Shown: positions 27,530 to 36,645 of the stretch, one piece after another
Numbering within the stretch: position 1 is the stretch's first letter
Layout: each line of letters opens with the position of its first letter
From: DATJPR01 sp963843525
GTDB taxonomy: Bacteria; Bacteroidota; Ignavibacteria; UBA10030; UBA6906
Direction of reading: 5' to 3'
Assembly: GCA_963843525.1 (NCBI GenBank)
Contig: CAWJKM010000007.1
Coordinates: forward strand, 868,001 to 932,000
DNA: 64,000 nt
Program-made: the position numbers and the translations under genes
Notes under the pieces: model-generated
What the model was told of the DNA's origin: nothing
The model's input: the letters and a program-made list of their open reading frames with translations, nothing else
Databases searched by the model: none

Positions 27530-29581
27530 ATGAAACGGCCTTCTAACTTAATGGTGAATCGATTTCTATCTCTCTGCAGGCTCGGGTTGCGGCATATGAA
27601 ACGGCTCGCGGTATCCCTAGCAATCAAGGCGAAACTGAAGAGACATGAAGGGCTCTTCTTGTCCTTAGATCCTACAAGGATAGACATTGACGAAGTCGCC
27701 GTTGAGTTCTTTTCGGTAATCGGAAAGAGGACCTTCCTTTTCGCTGAAGACATCGTGCGCGAAACGGGCCCATTCACTCCCTTTGCAGAACGAAATGCGA
27801 TATCGGTTCGGGATGTGCTGGTAGGTAACTTCTCTTTCTTAGGACTCCATAATGAAAAGATAGACCAGATGGGTGCTTGGAATGTGGATTGGCGATCGCA
27901 TAAAGCTTGGCCCCAACAACTTTACCCTTTCTTGTTGCCTATTGAGACGAATCTGTTGGGGTCGGGTCCTCCATTCAAGGACATTAAGATACCATGGGAA
28001 CTTAGCCTTTTTCAGCACTTAGTTCCGTTGGCACAACAATACGTGCTAACAAATGATGAGTCACTTGTAGTCGAAATCGTGCGACAACTCGAAGATTGGA
28101 TTGACAGCAATACTTACTTGTACGGAATTCATTGGACTGTTGCAATGGAGGTTGCGCTCCGATCGATTGCCTGGCTTACAATTCTGGGTTGGACAGCGCA
28201 CAGTCCCAGCTATACCAAGCAATTCAGGAGGAAGATCGTCATATCCCTCTTGCAGCATGCTGAGTTCGTAATATCACACCTTGAGAAATACACTGAGGGA
28301 CGACGTTCGAATCATTTGATTGCAGATTACGCTGGTTTACTCTTTTTGGGATGTGCATTTCGCGGCATGATGACGGATGCCGAGATGTGGTATTCCTTGG
28401 GCAGAGGCGGCCTCTGCGAGGAAATGGCGATTCAGGTTGACAAGGACGGAGTATGTTTCGAGTCCTCGATTCCTTATCACAGATTGGTCACGGAAATGTT
28501 CCTGTTTTCCCAACTCTTGGCTCGAAGCGTTCGCGACGAACTACCACCCGAATTTGCCAACAGACTGGAGAAAATGCTGGAGTTTATACAATCATATACT
28601 CGTCCGGATGGCTTGGCCCCCCTTATAGGTGATAACGATGACGGGCGTGTTCTCATTCTCGACAAATATGCTCATTGGCATCGGCAAGATCACAGGTACC
28701 TACTCTGTTGTGGCGCAGTTCTCTTCAACAGGAGCGATTTCAAGAATGCGATTGGGGGGATGTGGTTTGATGACGTGCTCTGGATGCTTGGGCCCGACAG
28801 CCAGAAGGCATACAATCGGTTGAGTAGTGTGGCGCCGCTTTCAGTATCTGTGGTGAAGCTGTACAGAGATTCTGGGTATTGTGTCGTTAGGACTTCGACG
28901 GTGTATTGTCTGTTTGTGAACAATACGGTTCCCAAGCTTTCAACGGGTAGTCATAAACATAATGACTTATTGAGTTTTGAATTGACTTTTGGGAAAGTGC
29001 CTTTGATTGTGGATCCAGGAACGTTTTCGTATCTTGGCGACCCGATCATGCGCCACTCAAATAGGCAGACTTCATCCCACTCGTCCATATCGTTTTCGGG
29101 TGTTGAACAATATGCGATTCATGTCGACAATCCCTTTGGCCTTGAGAACCGTGAAGTCGGGACTGCTCTTAAGCTTGCGGAGGGAAACGGCTCCATCCGA
29201 ATCGTAGGAGTTCTTGAAACGAGACAGACAAACGGGTCCTATCGACACGAAAGAGAGATTGCCGTAAGTCTAGACGAACCGGCCGTGTCAATTCTCGACA
29301 GCATCGTCCGGCATTCGGGCGCCCTAGACTTGGCAAGATGGTGTTTTCATTGTGCACCCGGTATACTTCCGAAGAGGCGATCTGGTGAAATCGATTTTGA
29401 ACTTGCGGGAGAACATCTTGCAGTGTTGAGCTTCCCAAAGAGCTTAGAATGTCAATTGCTGTCATCGTGGCAGCATCCGGCATATGGGGTGGCAGAGCCT
29501 TCCACTGATGTGATTTTTAAGATGCGTCTCGTGGATTCTGTCATCATGCCGGTGCGTTTTCAGATAACGGGAAAGGCGTAG
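27530..29581 (+). CDS. Heparinase II/III-family polysaccharide lyase-like protein
   Basis: From ATG 27530 (ATG 27551 and ATG 27596 are alternatives) the protein has about 683 residues. The N-terminal half is an alpha/alpha toroid (GLHNEKIDQMGAWNVDWRSHKAW, IHWTVAMEVALRSIAWL, EGRRSNHLIADYAGLLFLG, ESSIPYHRLVTEMFL). The C-terminal half is a beta-sandwich starting with the conserved KLSTGSHKHNDLLSFEL and VDPGTFSY. Candidate catalytic residues are the Tyr-His of SIPYHRL and the His of SHKHND. Such proteins cleave uronic-acid polysaccharides by beta-elimination, and similar ones occur inside exopolysaccharide clusters. No clear signal peptide is seen. It precedes the polymerase gene by 2 bases. Confidence 0.82.
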   Translation: MKRPSNLMVNRFLSLCRLGLRHMKRLAVSLAIKAKLKRHEGLFLSLDPTRIDIDEVAVEFFSVIGKRTFLFAEDIVRETGPFTPFAERNAISVRDVLVGNFSFLGLHNEKIDQMGAWNVDWRSHKAWPQQLYPFLLPIETNLLGSGPPFKDIKIPWELSLFQHLVPLAQQYVLTNDESLVVEIVRQLEDWIDSNTYLYGIHWTVAMEVALRSIAWLTILGWTAHSPSYTKQFRRKIVISLLQHAEFVISHLEKYTEGRRSNHLIADYAGLLFLGCAFRGMMTDAEMWYSLGRGGLCEEMAIQVDKDGVCFESSIPYHRLVTEMFLFSQLLARSVRDELPPEFANRLEKMLEFIQSYTRPDGLAPLIGDNDDGRVLILDKYAHWHRQDHRYLLCCGAVLFNRSDFKNAIGGMWFDDVLWMLGPDSQKAYNRLSSVAPLSVSVVKLYRDSGYCVVRTSTVYCLFVNNTVPKLSTGSHKHNDLLSFELTFGKVPLIVDPGTFSYLGDPIMRHSNRQTSSHSSISFSGVEQYAIHVDNPFGLENREVGTALKLAEGNGSIRIVGVLETRQTNGSYRHEREIAVSLDEPAVSILDSIVRHSGALDLARWCFHCAPGILPKRRSGEIDFELAGEHLAVLSFPKSLECQLLSSWQHPAYGVAEPSTDVIFKMRLVDSVIMPVRFQITGKA

Positions 29582-29583
29582 AA

Positions 29584-30111
29584 GTGGAGCTGCCTCCTGG
29601 TTCTATGTTTGTTGACCATAACAACTGTTACCGAAATGGAACAGCCATTTTTCTTGTGCTTGCTATCCTTATGGGCATCTCACAAGCTGTGTCATCAGTG
29701 TCGATGCTTTCGGCGCAGATATTAGCGGCAGTTGCAGTTGGGATCACCACTTTAGCTTTCGTTTCGGCCGACTCGGCTACAGGCGTGGTAGCTCTGATTT
29801 TGATCTCGCTCACAAGAATGACAATTCCATCGACGGATCGGGAGTTTCAGGAGCTATTTATACCTGTGCTTGCTGGTATAGTACTACTGAAAGCAGTCCG
29901 TCAAAGGGGGCGACGATCACTCACTGTGACGGTGTTTGCTCAGATCTACTTTGCTATTTGCATCGTGGTCTTTTTCTCGGGATTACAGGGTCCACAGGGT
30001 GTGTTCTCGAGTGTTGTAGGAGAGTCTACAGGCTTTCGCGCTCGATGGACATCAATCTCTACTGTAATCCTTTTTTTGCAGTCCGAAGTAGCTTTCGGCC
30101 TGAATCGGTAA
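29584..30111 (+). CDS. Wzy/O-antigen polymerase, 5' part
   Basis: This is the N-terminal portion of a polytopic membrane protein: helices AIFLVLAILMGISQAVSSVS, ILAAVAVGITTLAFVSA, SATGVVALILISLT, LFIPVLAGIVLL and IYFAICIVVFFSG are visible. The frame ends 30 bases after a run of seven T (30071-30077). If the run had eight T the reading would pass into the next frame and give one ~490-residue protein. The full protein would polymerise lipid-linked repeat units at the periplasmic face. Confidence 0.75.
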   Translation: MELPPGSMFVDHNNCYRNGTAIFLVLAILMGISQAVSSVSMLSAQILAAVAVGITTLAFVSADSATGVVALILISLTRMTIPSTDREFQELFIPVLAGIVLLKAVRQRGRRSLTVTVFAQIYFAICIVVFFSGLQGPQGVFSSVVGESTGFRARWTSISTVILFLQSEVAFGLNR

Positions 30112-31067
30112 AACAACTCCTCAATCTGCTCATTAAGTTCTACGGCGCAGTAATCGTCGTCTGTCTGGCGATGTTGTTCTTTAGCATTGACAGCATGCCA
30201 CTGTTCAACACCTTCAGTTGGTCTGTGCTGCACGAGACACCCACTTCCACTCGATTTGGAATTCTCGGCGTTGCGGCCGTGTCGCTGACGACGATTCTGT
30301 TCGCTTCATCAAAGAGTATCGTGAGAGATGGATGGGGCAAGATGTTCGGATTGGCGGTTGTGGGGGTGATCTTGTCCGGCGGTCGTGGCGCGTTCATCGC
30401 TCTCTTCAGTGCAGGCCTTCTATGGTACGGCATGAAAAAGAGGAGAATAGCGAAAGTGTTGACGATCGGTTCCCTCGCAATTGTTGCGTTTGTTTTGTTT
30501 TCGATTTCACCATTAATAACGTCCTTGCCGTCATCGGTCCAACGCCTATTCATTCTGCTTCCATCAGAATTCTATGAGAATAAGCTTCCGCAAATCGCCG
30601 ATGAAGCCGCAGCATCAAGTAGCTCGTGGCGCTACGCGATATGGGTTCTGGCTTATGACAAAATCGTTGAAAACCCGATCACGGGCACAGGGTATGGACT
30701 GCCTTCCAACATTCCAGATGAAGATCTATCAGGTGGAGAGACTTCAGTGCATGACTTTCTGGTCATGGGCAATACGCACAATAGCTTCATATCAATTGCT
30801 TACATTATGGGGATACCCGCGATGCTTGTGTTTGCTTCGTGGCTTGGTTACCTGATGATCAGTATCAATCGACTCCGGTTGTCATCGGTGTCATCCATTA
30901 GTGTGGGAGCTTCATGGCTTTTCCTGCTCTTGGCGACGCAAGTGGTATATGCATTCAGCAGTGATATACATATTGAGTATGAATTCATAGTTGCTGCTGC
31001 AATTGCAGAATCTCTACTGGCAAAAGAGGCGACGCGGCGGCCTTCTGCCAAAGAAATCAGACTATGA
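30064..31067 (+). CDS. Wzy/O-antigen polymerase, 3' part
   Basis: This is the downstream frame of the same polymerase: FFAVRSSFRPESVKQLLNLL, several further helices (FYGAVIVVCLAMLFFSI, FGILGVAAVSLTTILFA, MFGLAVVGVILSGGRGAFI), the large periplasmic loop with RYAIWVLAYDKIVENPITGTGYG, and the family motif MGNTHNSFISIAYIMGIPAML. The HNSF...G arrangement is the usual Wzy/WaaL hallmark. An open frame exists back to 29958, but its first ~35 codons are antigen-like nonsense compared with the real N-terminus in the other frame. It overlaps the next gene by 4 bases. Confidence 0.78.
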
Positions 31068-32233
31068 AGATCAACATCCTTATCTTGTCCACTAACTATT
31101 GGCACTCGCTCCGGTTCAGGAAACAGCGCTTTGCAGAGCTGTTTGCAGAATCAAATCACAAAGTGCTGTACGTGAATCCAGTATTCACCATCCTTTCTTT
31201 CCTTCAGGACGAAGATACGCGGCACGTCTTTTTTTTGTGGCTTCGTGGCCATAGTGAGGTTGCGCCGAATCTCTGGCTCCTGTCTCTGCCTCCGTTATTA
31301 CCTTTCCAAAGGAAGTGCTTGTTCATAAATAAGATTAATATGAAGCTGTCGCGTTGGTGGATCACCAGGGCGATGCGAACAGTATGGTCAAAGGAAGAAT
31401 ATCTACAGATCGTATACCAACCAGAGGACGTATATCGAGCTCCGCTTAATAGGGAATGCCGTGCGTTGATATATGAGTGCGTTGATGAACACTCGGAATA
31501 CCCTGGAAATATGAACCGGAAAGAAAGAATTCAGAAACTCGAAACCGAGCTCATTGCAAAGACCGCCCTCACGACAGTAACCGGGAGGGGGCTTCTGGAG
31601 AAAAAATCGCCCCTAGGTCCTCGGGTCAAGCTTGTGCCCAACGGCGTTGACTACGAGGCTTTTAACGCTGCTTTGTCCTCGCCCACGTCCATACCTCAAG
31701 ACATTGCTTCGTTGCGAAGACCAATCTTAATGTATGTGGGCGCGATAATGCAATGGTTTGATGTAGATCTTGTGGTTCGCTTGGCGCAGCTCAGGCGCGA
31801 TTGGTCGATCGTATTGATTGGACCGACGAACCTGCAACTATCAGTATTAACCACAGAGCCTAATGTCTACTATCTAGGGAAGCGACCGCCGCGGAGCATC
31901 CCCGGCTATGTGAGCGCTGCAAGCGCATGTCTGATTCCGTTTCAGGTGAACGAGCTCACGAGGTACGTAAACCCTTTGAAATTGTTTGAATACCTTGCAG
32001 TCGGAAAGCCCGTAGTGTCTGTTCCGATGCCGGAAGTGATGACACTCCAACGGAGGGGTGCAATTGAGATCCGAAGGAGCGCGGAGGAATTTGTCGAAGC
32101 GATTGATTTCCTATTGAACGGAGGGCACGATCCTGAAGGATGTCTGCACCTCGCACGGGACAACTCCTGGCGAAAACTTTTCGCCTCTCTCTACCACGAG
32201 ATTGCTGACTCAGGTGTCCATCTTGATGAATGA
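31064..32233 (+). CDS. Glycosyltransferase, GT4-like
   Basis: The 389-residue GT-B fold protein opens with INILILSTNYWHSLRFRKQRFAE (acceptor-binding lobe). KLVPNGVDYEAFN is the usual interdomain hinge signature, RPILMYVGAIMQWFDVDLV starts the donor-binding lobe, and NPLKLFEYLAVGKPVVSVPMPEV is the nucleotide-sugar binding region with the conserved Glu. It probably adds one sugar to the lipid-linked repeat unit at the cytoplasmic membrane face. Sugar specificity is not readable. It overlaps the polymerase gene by 4 bases and the next transferase by 8. Confidence 0.85.
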   Translation: MKINILILSTNYWHSLRFRKQRFAELFAESNHKVLYVNPVFTILSFLQDEDTRHVFFLWLRGHSEVAPNLWLLSLPPLLPFQRKCLFINKINMKLSRWWITRAMRTVWSKEEYLQIVYQPEDVYRAPLNRECRALIYECVDEHSEYPGNMNRKERIQKLETELIAKTALTTVTGRGLLEKKSPLGPRVKLVPNGVDYEAFNAALSSPTSIPQDIASLRRPILMYVGAIMQWFDVDLVVRLAQLRRDWSIVLIGPTNLQLSVLTTEPNVYYLGKRPPRSIPGYVSAASACLIPFQVNELTRYVNPLKLFEYLAVGKPVVSVPMPEVMTLQRRGAIEIRRSAEEFVEAIDFLLNGGHDPEGCLHLARDNSWRKLFASLYHEIADSGVHLDE

Positions 32234-33263
32234 GCCAATGACACAATTGGTAAGCGTTATAATTCCATGTTTCAATGCGAGTCGTTTCATTGCTGATGCT
32301 ATTGCAAGTGTCCTTGATCAGACCTATCCACGCGTCGAAATCATAGTGGTAAATGACGGATCCTCAGACGGAAGCAGAGAGCTGTTACGTCAACTTGAGC
32401 CGCTGGTGACCGTTATTGACCAGACGAACTCTGGTCGCTCCGCCGCGCGCAATCGAGGGTTGGACTCTTCTGCTGGCGAGCTAGTACTTTTCCTCGACGC
32501 AGATGATATTCTCGAGAGGAATCACATTGCAACGCTGGTAGAATCTCTGGAAGGCCGCGGAAGTGACATCGCATACTGTAAGGCGAAGAACTTTCTTTCA
32601 TATCAACCCGATAAGGACTTGACGTATCACTACAGATGCTTCGAAGGAAGGGAATCTGTCAGAATAATTGAGCGAAACTTCATTTACATTCACACTGCTG
32701 TCGTACGAAAAGCGATCCTCGTGTCGACGGGGGTACGGTTCACGGTGGGTCGAGAATATGGAGAAGATTGGGAATTTTGGTCGCGTCTAATTTTGCATGG
32801 CGCAAAGGTGACATTTGTTGACAAAGTGTTCGCTCGTATCCGTGTCCATTCGGGTAACACATCCGCTAATCTCGAACGGATGCAGATCGAAACAATCGAG
32901 ATCTTGGACTCACTTAATCGAGAGTTTTGCACCGCGAATAATGATTTGGAAATGCAACATCTTTTTGCCAGGGCCAAGGCTAGGGCATGGTTCCAACTGG
33001 CGACCGTGAAACTTTTCGTTAGGAAGATACCGGAGGGTCGTTCGATAATGAGGAATCTCTTAAACTCTGTGTGGCTTCTACGCACGATTGACATTTGTAG
33101 ACTTCCGTTCTTGTTTGCTGTTTCATCACTGAAAAGTGAGCTTCCTTCAGCAGCTATAAGAGTGATCTATGGTCAACACTGTGCGTTACGGCAACGTTTA
33201 AGGCACAATCCTAATGGATCGCCCTTGGGGGGACAGAGTGGTAGTTCCCAAGCGATCCATTAA
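32226..33263 (+). CDS. Glycosyltransferase, GT2 family
   Basis: The start at ATG 32226 overlaps the preceding gene by 8 bases. The ~345-residue protein has the GT-A GT2 pattern: VSVIIPCFNASRFIADAIASVL, VEIIVVNDGSSDGS (nucleotide binding), ARNRGLDSS, and VLFLDADDILE with the DxD-like metal site, followed by an acceptor domain with GREYGEDWEFWSRLI (catalytic ED motif). Inverting transfer of a sugar to the repeat unit is expected; donor and acceptor are unknown. A 515-base gap without a gene follows. Confidence 0.9.
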   Translation: MNEPMTQLVSVIIPCFNASRFIADAIASVLDQTYPRVEIIVVNDGSSDGSRELLRQLEPLVTVIDQTNSGRSAARNRGLDSSAGELVLFLDADDILERNHIATLVESLEGRGSDIAYCKAKNFLSYQPDKDLTYHYRCFEGRESVRIIERNFIYIHTAVVRKAILVSTGVRFTVGREYGEDWEFWSRLILHGAKVTFVDKVFARIRVHSGNTSANLERMQIETIEILDSLNREFCTANNDLEMQHLFARAKARAWFQLATVKLFVRKIPEGRSIMRNLLNSVWLLRTIDICRLPFLFAVSSLKSELPSAAIRVIYGQHCALRQRLRHNPNGSPLGGQSGSSQAIH

Positions 33264-33778
33264 GAAATGAGAATTGCGACAGGCAAATTTTTTGCGTCGC
33301 ATTCCGCGTAAAACCTACGGTTTCGGCGATGCACAATTCGTCAGCACAATCCTTCGATGCGGTGCAATAACTCGACATATCTCGCGATTCCTATCCACCT
33401 TTTCTCTTACAGGAGCGAATATGAATTTGGGGAAGAACGCGACGGAAGATTCGCGTCGTATCGCGGTACAGTTGCCGTGGTATCTAAGATTGGCGAAACC
33501 TGAGATCATCTTTGGGCGACGAGCACTCAAGGCCATTTCCGGAGCCTATATCCCTCAGCGAATTGAGTACAGCCTCTGCATTGGGGGCTCTCCGATGATG
33601 AAGAGGTTCATCTGAGATCGAGCCAGTACACTGTGGCCCCTGGGAGGATATTCGAATACGGATACAAACACAATTGAGGAGAAACCTGCAGAGGTTTTTA
33701 TTTTCTCTCGCATGCGGATTGTCGTTCTGAATGATGATTTCACTGGTCCCGCATAGTGTGACCAATTGGTGTTAACCT
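33264..33778. other. Gene-free stretch between GT2 and GT9 genes
   Basis: No domain is recognised. A frame of 113 codons (33274-33615) is open but unremarkable. From ATG 33267 a short peptide (MRIATGKFFASHSA) stops after 14 codons. The region may be decayed coding DNA of the cluster. Confidence 0.4.
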
Positions 33779-34969
33779 GTGCCCCTGCGGGGCTTGCCCT
33801 ACTACGTAACCAAATCCCACGGATCTTCTGTCGGTGAAATCGTGTCCTATCAATATTCTCTTGCGCGGCGAGTAGTCGCGCGCGTGCTAGAACTCGTCTT
33901 TTTTGCGATTAAGCCGTTTCTTCGAATCAAGCCAGACAAGTCGTTTGAAACCGTCAAGCGCATCCTTCTCATCGAGCCTTTCCAGATGGGGGATGTTCTT
34001 TCGTTGTCAGTGCTTCTTGATCCCCTTCGGTCTGCTTTCCCCAATGCGGAACTATGGGTACTCACGAAACACAAAAATGATCAAGTTCTGGCGATTGATC
34101 GAAGAGTGGCACATGTTCTTACCACGGTCTTTCCGTGGTCAAGTTACTCAGACAAAGGTGGGTCATTCTCTGACTGGAAGGAACTAACGAGCTTTCTCTG
34201 GAAGAATCGGGGCGACTTTGATTTAGGAATTGACACGCGAGGCGATGTCAGGTCGCAGATCGTTCTTCTGCTCTTGAGATGTAGGATCCGAGTCGGATAT
34301 ACGAACTACCTTGGTTCGAATCTCAGCATACGCGGACGGTTACTCACGCACAAATTAGAGAAGGGAAGGCATATCCATAGATACGGATGGAACAGGGATT
34401 TGTTAAGAGTTGTATCGTCGAAGATGGACACACCAATTGATTTTCCCGTAATTCAACTAAGGCAACAGGATCAAAGTGCCCAGCAACAGTCGATACCTCC
34501 GATACTGATACATATTGGAGGCGGCTGGGAGTTCAAACGATGGAGAACGGAGAAATGGGCCAAACTGGCACAGGAACTTAACGCTATCCGCGCAACCGAA
34601 GTGATTGGTGGTCCTGCCGAAGCGACGGACCTGCAGGCGATTCAATCGAGGCTACCGGTCGTACCTTGTTCGATAACCCCGCTATACATCGATCTTGTGC
34701 ACAAGGTGATGAGCTGCGAAATTCTCGTCTGTCTTGATAGTGGTCCAATGAACCTTGCGGTGCTCCTGGGGAAAAAAGTCGTCGCCCTGTTTGGCCCGGG
34801 TGATTCAGACATGTGGCATCCCTATGCGAACGGATCATTCATTCATAAGAGGGACCAATACCCCTGCAACCCATGCTTCCAACGCAAGTGCTTCTACCCG
34901 AGCGTTAGTTGCATGGACCAGATTGAGGTACGAGAAGTGCTATCCCTCGTGAAACAATTGGTGCATTGA
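33779..34969 (+). CDS. Glycosyltransferase, GT9 (heptosyltransferase-like)
   Basis: The start is uncertain (GTG 33779 gives 396 residues; the conserved part begins at RILLIEPFQMGDVLSLSVLL, near residue 62). GT9 signatures follow: FDLGIDTRGDVRSQIV, ILIHIGGGWEFKRWRTEKWAKL and CLDSGPMNLAVLLGKKVVALFGPG, the donor-binding G-P-M/T-H loop. The C-terminal PCNPCFQRKCFYPSVSCM resembles the Cys-rich tail seen in several heptosyltransferase homologues. It probably transfers ADP-heptose or a related sugar during LPS or capsule assembly. Confidence 0.85.
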   Translation: MPLRGLPYYVTKSHGSSVGEIVSYQYSLARRVVARVLELVFFAIKPFLRIKPDKSFETVKRILLIEPFQMGDVLSLSVLLDPLRSAFPNAELWVLTKHKNDQVLAIDRRVAHVLTTVFPWSSYSDKGGSFSDWKELTSFLWKNRGDFDLGIDTRGDVRSQIVLLLLRCRIRVGYTNYLGSNLSIRGRLLTHKLEKGRHIHRYGWNRDLLRVVSSKMDTPIDFPVIQLRQQDQSAQQQSIPPILIHIGGGWEFKRWRTEKWAKLAQELNAIRATEVIGGPAEATDLQAIQSRLPVVPCSITPLYIDLVHKVMSCEILVCLDSGPMNLAVLLGKKVVALFGPGDSDMWHPYANGSFIHKRDQYPCNPCFQRKCFYPSVSCMDQIEVREVLSLVKQLVH

Positions 34970-35020
34970 TGGAGAATGTTTCGACGCTGCTACACAAAGA
35001 AACGAGAGAACGTCTAAGGC

Positions 35021-35875
35021 ATGCAACATCCACCGGATGAAGATGAAGCCCACGGGGAACTGTGGCCTCAAACGCGGATAGGTCCTGTCGCTTTCTTCGC
35101 CGGTGGTCTTGATGAGGCGGTGCATATCGTCGTGTCTCGGACTTTATCGCAAGATGAGAAAAGGAAATCGAAGTGTATAAGTGCAACCGGAGCACATGGC
35201 GTTGTTACCTCCATCCGGGATCCTCAATTCTCAAACGCGATCAAGTCATTCTGGGCAAACCTTCCTGATGGAATCCCTGCTGTGTGGGTCGGCCGCTTGA
35301 AAGGGATGAAGAAGATGGAGCGATGCTATGGACCCTCGTTTTTTGAACTTGTCATGAAGGGCACATCCAAGGGCTCTGCGCCGTACTATCTTTGCGGTGG
35401 CAAACCCGGGGTCGCGGACCAACTTGCTGGAGTATGCGCGAGTCGATTTGGCAACAAACAGTGTGTCGGAGTCTTCTCTCCGCCGTTTCGCGATATGTCA
35501 AACAGTGAGTGGATTGAGCTTGCAAATTCTATTGAAAGCTCGTGCGCGAAGGTAGTCTGGATCGGGCTCAGTACTCCCAAGCAGGAACTATTCGCAGCGG
35601 ATCTAGCAAAGCGTGTAAAAGTGAACTTCATAATAACTATTGGCGCGGCTTTTGATTTTCATACTGGAAGGTTGAAACAGGCACCTAAATGGATTCAGGC
35701 GATGGGCCTCGAATGGTTATTTCGGCTTGTCGTTGAGCCAAAGAGACTCTTGGGACGATATGCTGTTGTTGTGCCCACGTTTCTCTCCATTGCGTTGTTC
35801 GAATTGGCTTCATTCTATGCACGGAAAATCAAAATCGCCGTTATCGGCTCGTCTGAATCAGACAATACGGGATAG
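35021..35875 (+). CDS. WecG/TagA/CpsF-family glycosyltransferase
   Basis: The 284-residue protein has the GT26 pattern: ISATGAHGVVTSIRDPQF near residue 50, IPAVWVGRLKGMKKMER (the usual DGxGV region), YYLCGGKPGVADQLA, VVWIGLSTPKQELF (the GxPKQE motif) and IITIGAAFDFHTGRLKQAPKWIQAMGLEWLFRLVVEPKRL. In WecG this family adds ManNAcA to lipid II of enterobacterial common antigen, which would fit the WecC-like dehydrogenase in this cluster; that link is inference. It is the last biosynthetic gene of the A+T-rich block. Confidence 0.9.
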   Translation: MQHPPDEDEAHGELWPQTRIGPVAFFAGGLDEAVHIVVSRTLSQDEKRKSKCISATGAHGVVTSIRDPQFSNAIKSFWANLPDGIPAVWVGRLKGMKKMERCYGPSFFELVMKGTSKGSAPYYLCGGKPGVADQLAGVCASRFGNKQCVGVFSPPFRDMSNSEWIELANSIESSCAKVVWIGLSTPKQELFAADLAKRVKVNFIITIGAAFDFHTGRLKQAPKWIQAMGLEWLFRLVVEPKRLLGRYAVVVPTFLSIALFELASFYARKIKIAVIGSSESDNTG

Positions 35876-36645
35876 GTCGGTTCAAACCACGAACATCCTG
35901 CCAGCATATGCAAAATATTTCCTGAATCACCCGTTAGATAAAAGCGTTGCGGGCCATCGATGAGAATTACTTGGTTCCCTCCGGAGAATTCCGCCTAGCA
36001 ATTCCCATTTCAAGCGAATTGGTAAAACTAGTGGGTTGTCGTTTGGCCTGGTTCAGATTCTTGAATCCCTTGACCTAATTGATTTTCGGGCTTGCGGGCG
36101 AATCTGCGGAGCATGTTGATACGTTCCAGGTGCTGCAAAGGCCAATTCGCTTCAACCCATCAAAAATGTTGATGAACCGGAATACTCAAGGAATGGAAAA
36201 AACGTGCGCGTTAACGGATGGTGTCGTAGAGGGGATCGTTGGAAGCCGAATACGCCTGGTACTTGACCCTTCGTCCTGACACATTTTCCCCTCCCGTTAA
36301 CTCCCAGTAACGACTTTCTCGACGAGACCTCTTTCGGCCGGTTTTAACGGCCTTTTCGAGGTGGTTTCGCCAAAGAGCCAGGAGACCTGCTCCCAATGCC
36401 GGCTGGCTAGGATTGCACTGTCCCGTCAAAAGAGAGGTGCCATTTCACTAAGAAAATTGATATCCGGCTGGTGTAGATTCTTCCCTCGATATTTAGTATT
36501 CTGCTACGTCTTCCCTCCTCGCATCATTCGGGTTATGCGCGTAAACACACGATATGAGTGTCGCCGCTTGTCTTTGGGCGGATCGCGATTGAATGGACAC
36601 GGCGGTAGAAGATGACCTGCTGCTTTTACCCCTTTCAATAAAAGG
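35876..36645. other. Long leader or decayed region before the dockerin-type gene
   Basis: No gene is supported in these 770 bases. Two structured elements are visible. A hairpin pairs ACCTC 36327-36331 with GAGGT 36358-36362, enclosing GGCCG/CGGCC. A second hairpin is at 36375-36392 (GAGCCAGGAGACCTGCTC). The second matches the B12-box consensus, but the rest of a cobalamin riboswitch is not recognisable. A CCTTT-CAATAA-AAGG stem sits just before the next start codon. Confidence 0.35.

Noticed and set aside
27073..27546. 157-codon frame before the heparinase-like gene
   Set aside because: No recognisable domain, unusual composition, and it overlaps the better-supported lyase start; treated as noncoding or decayed.
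36375..36392. Cobalamin riboswitch call from a B12-box match
   Set aside because: Only the short box is present; other conserved core segments were looked for upstream and not found, so it is reported only as a low-confidence structured element.
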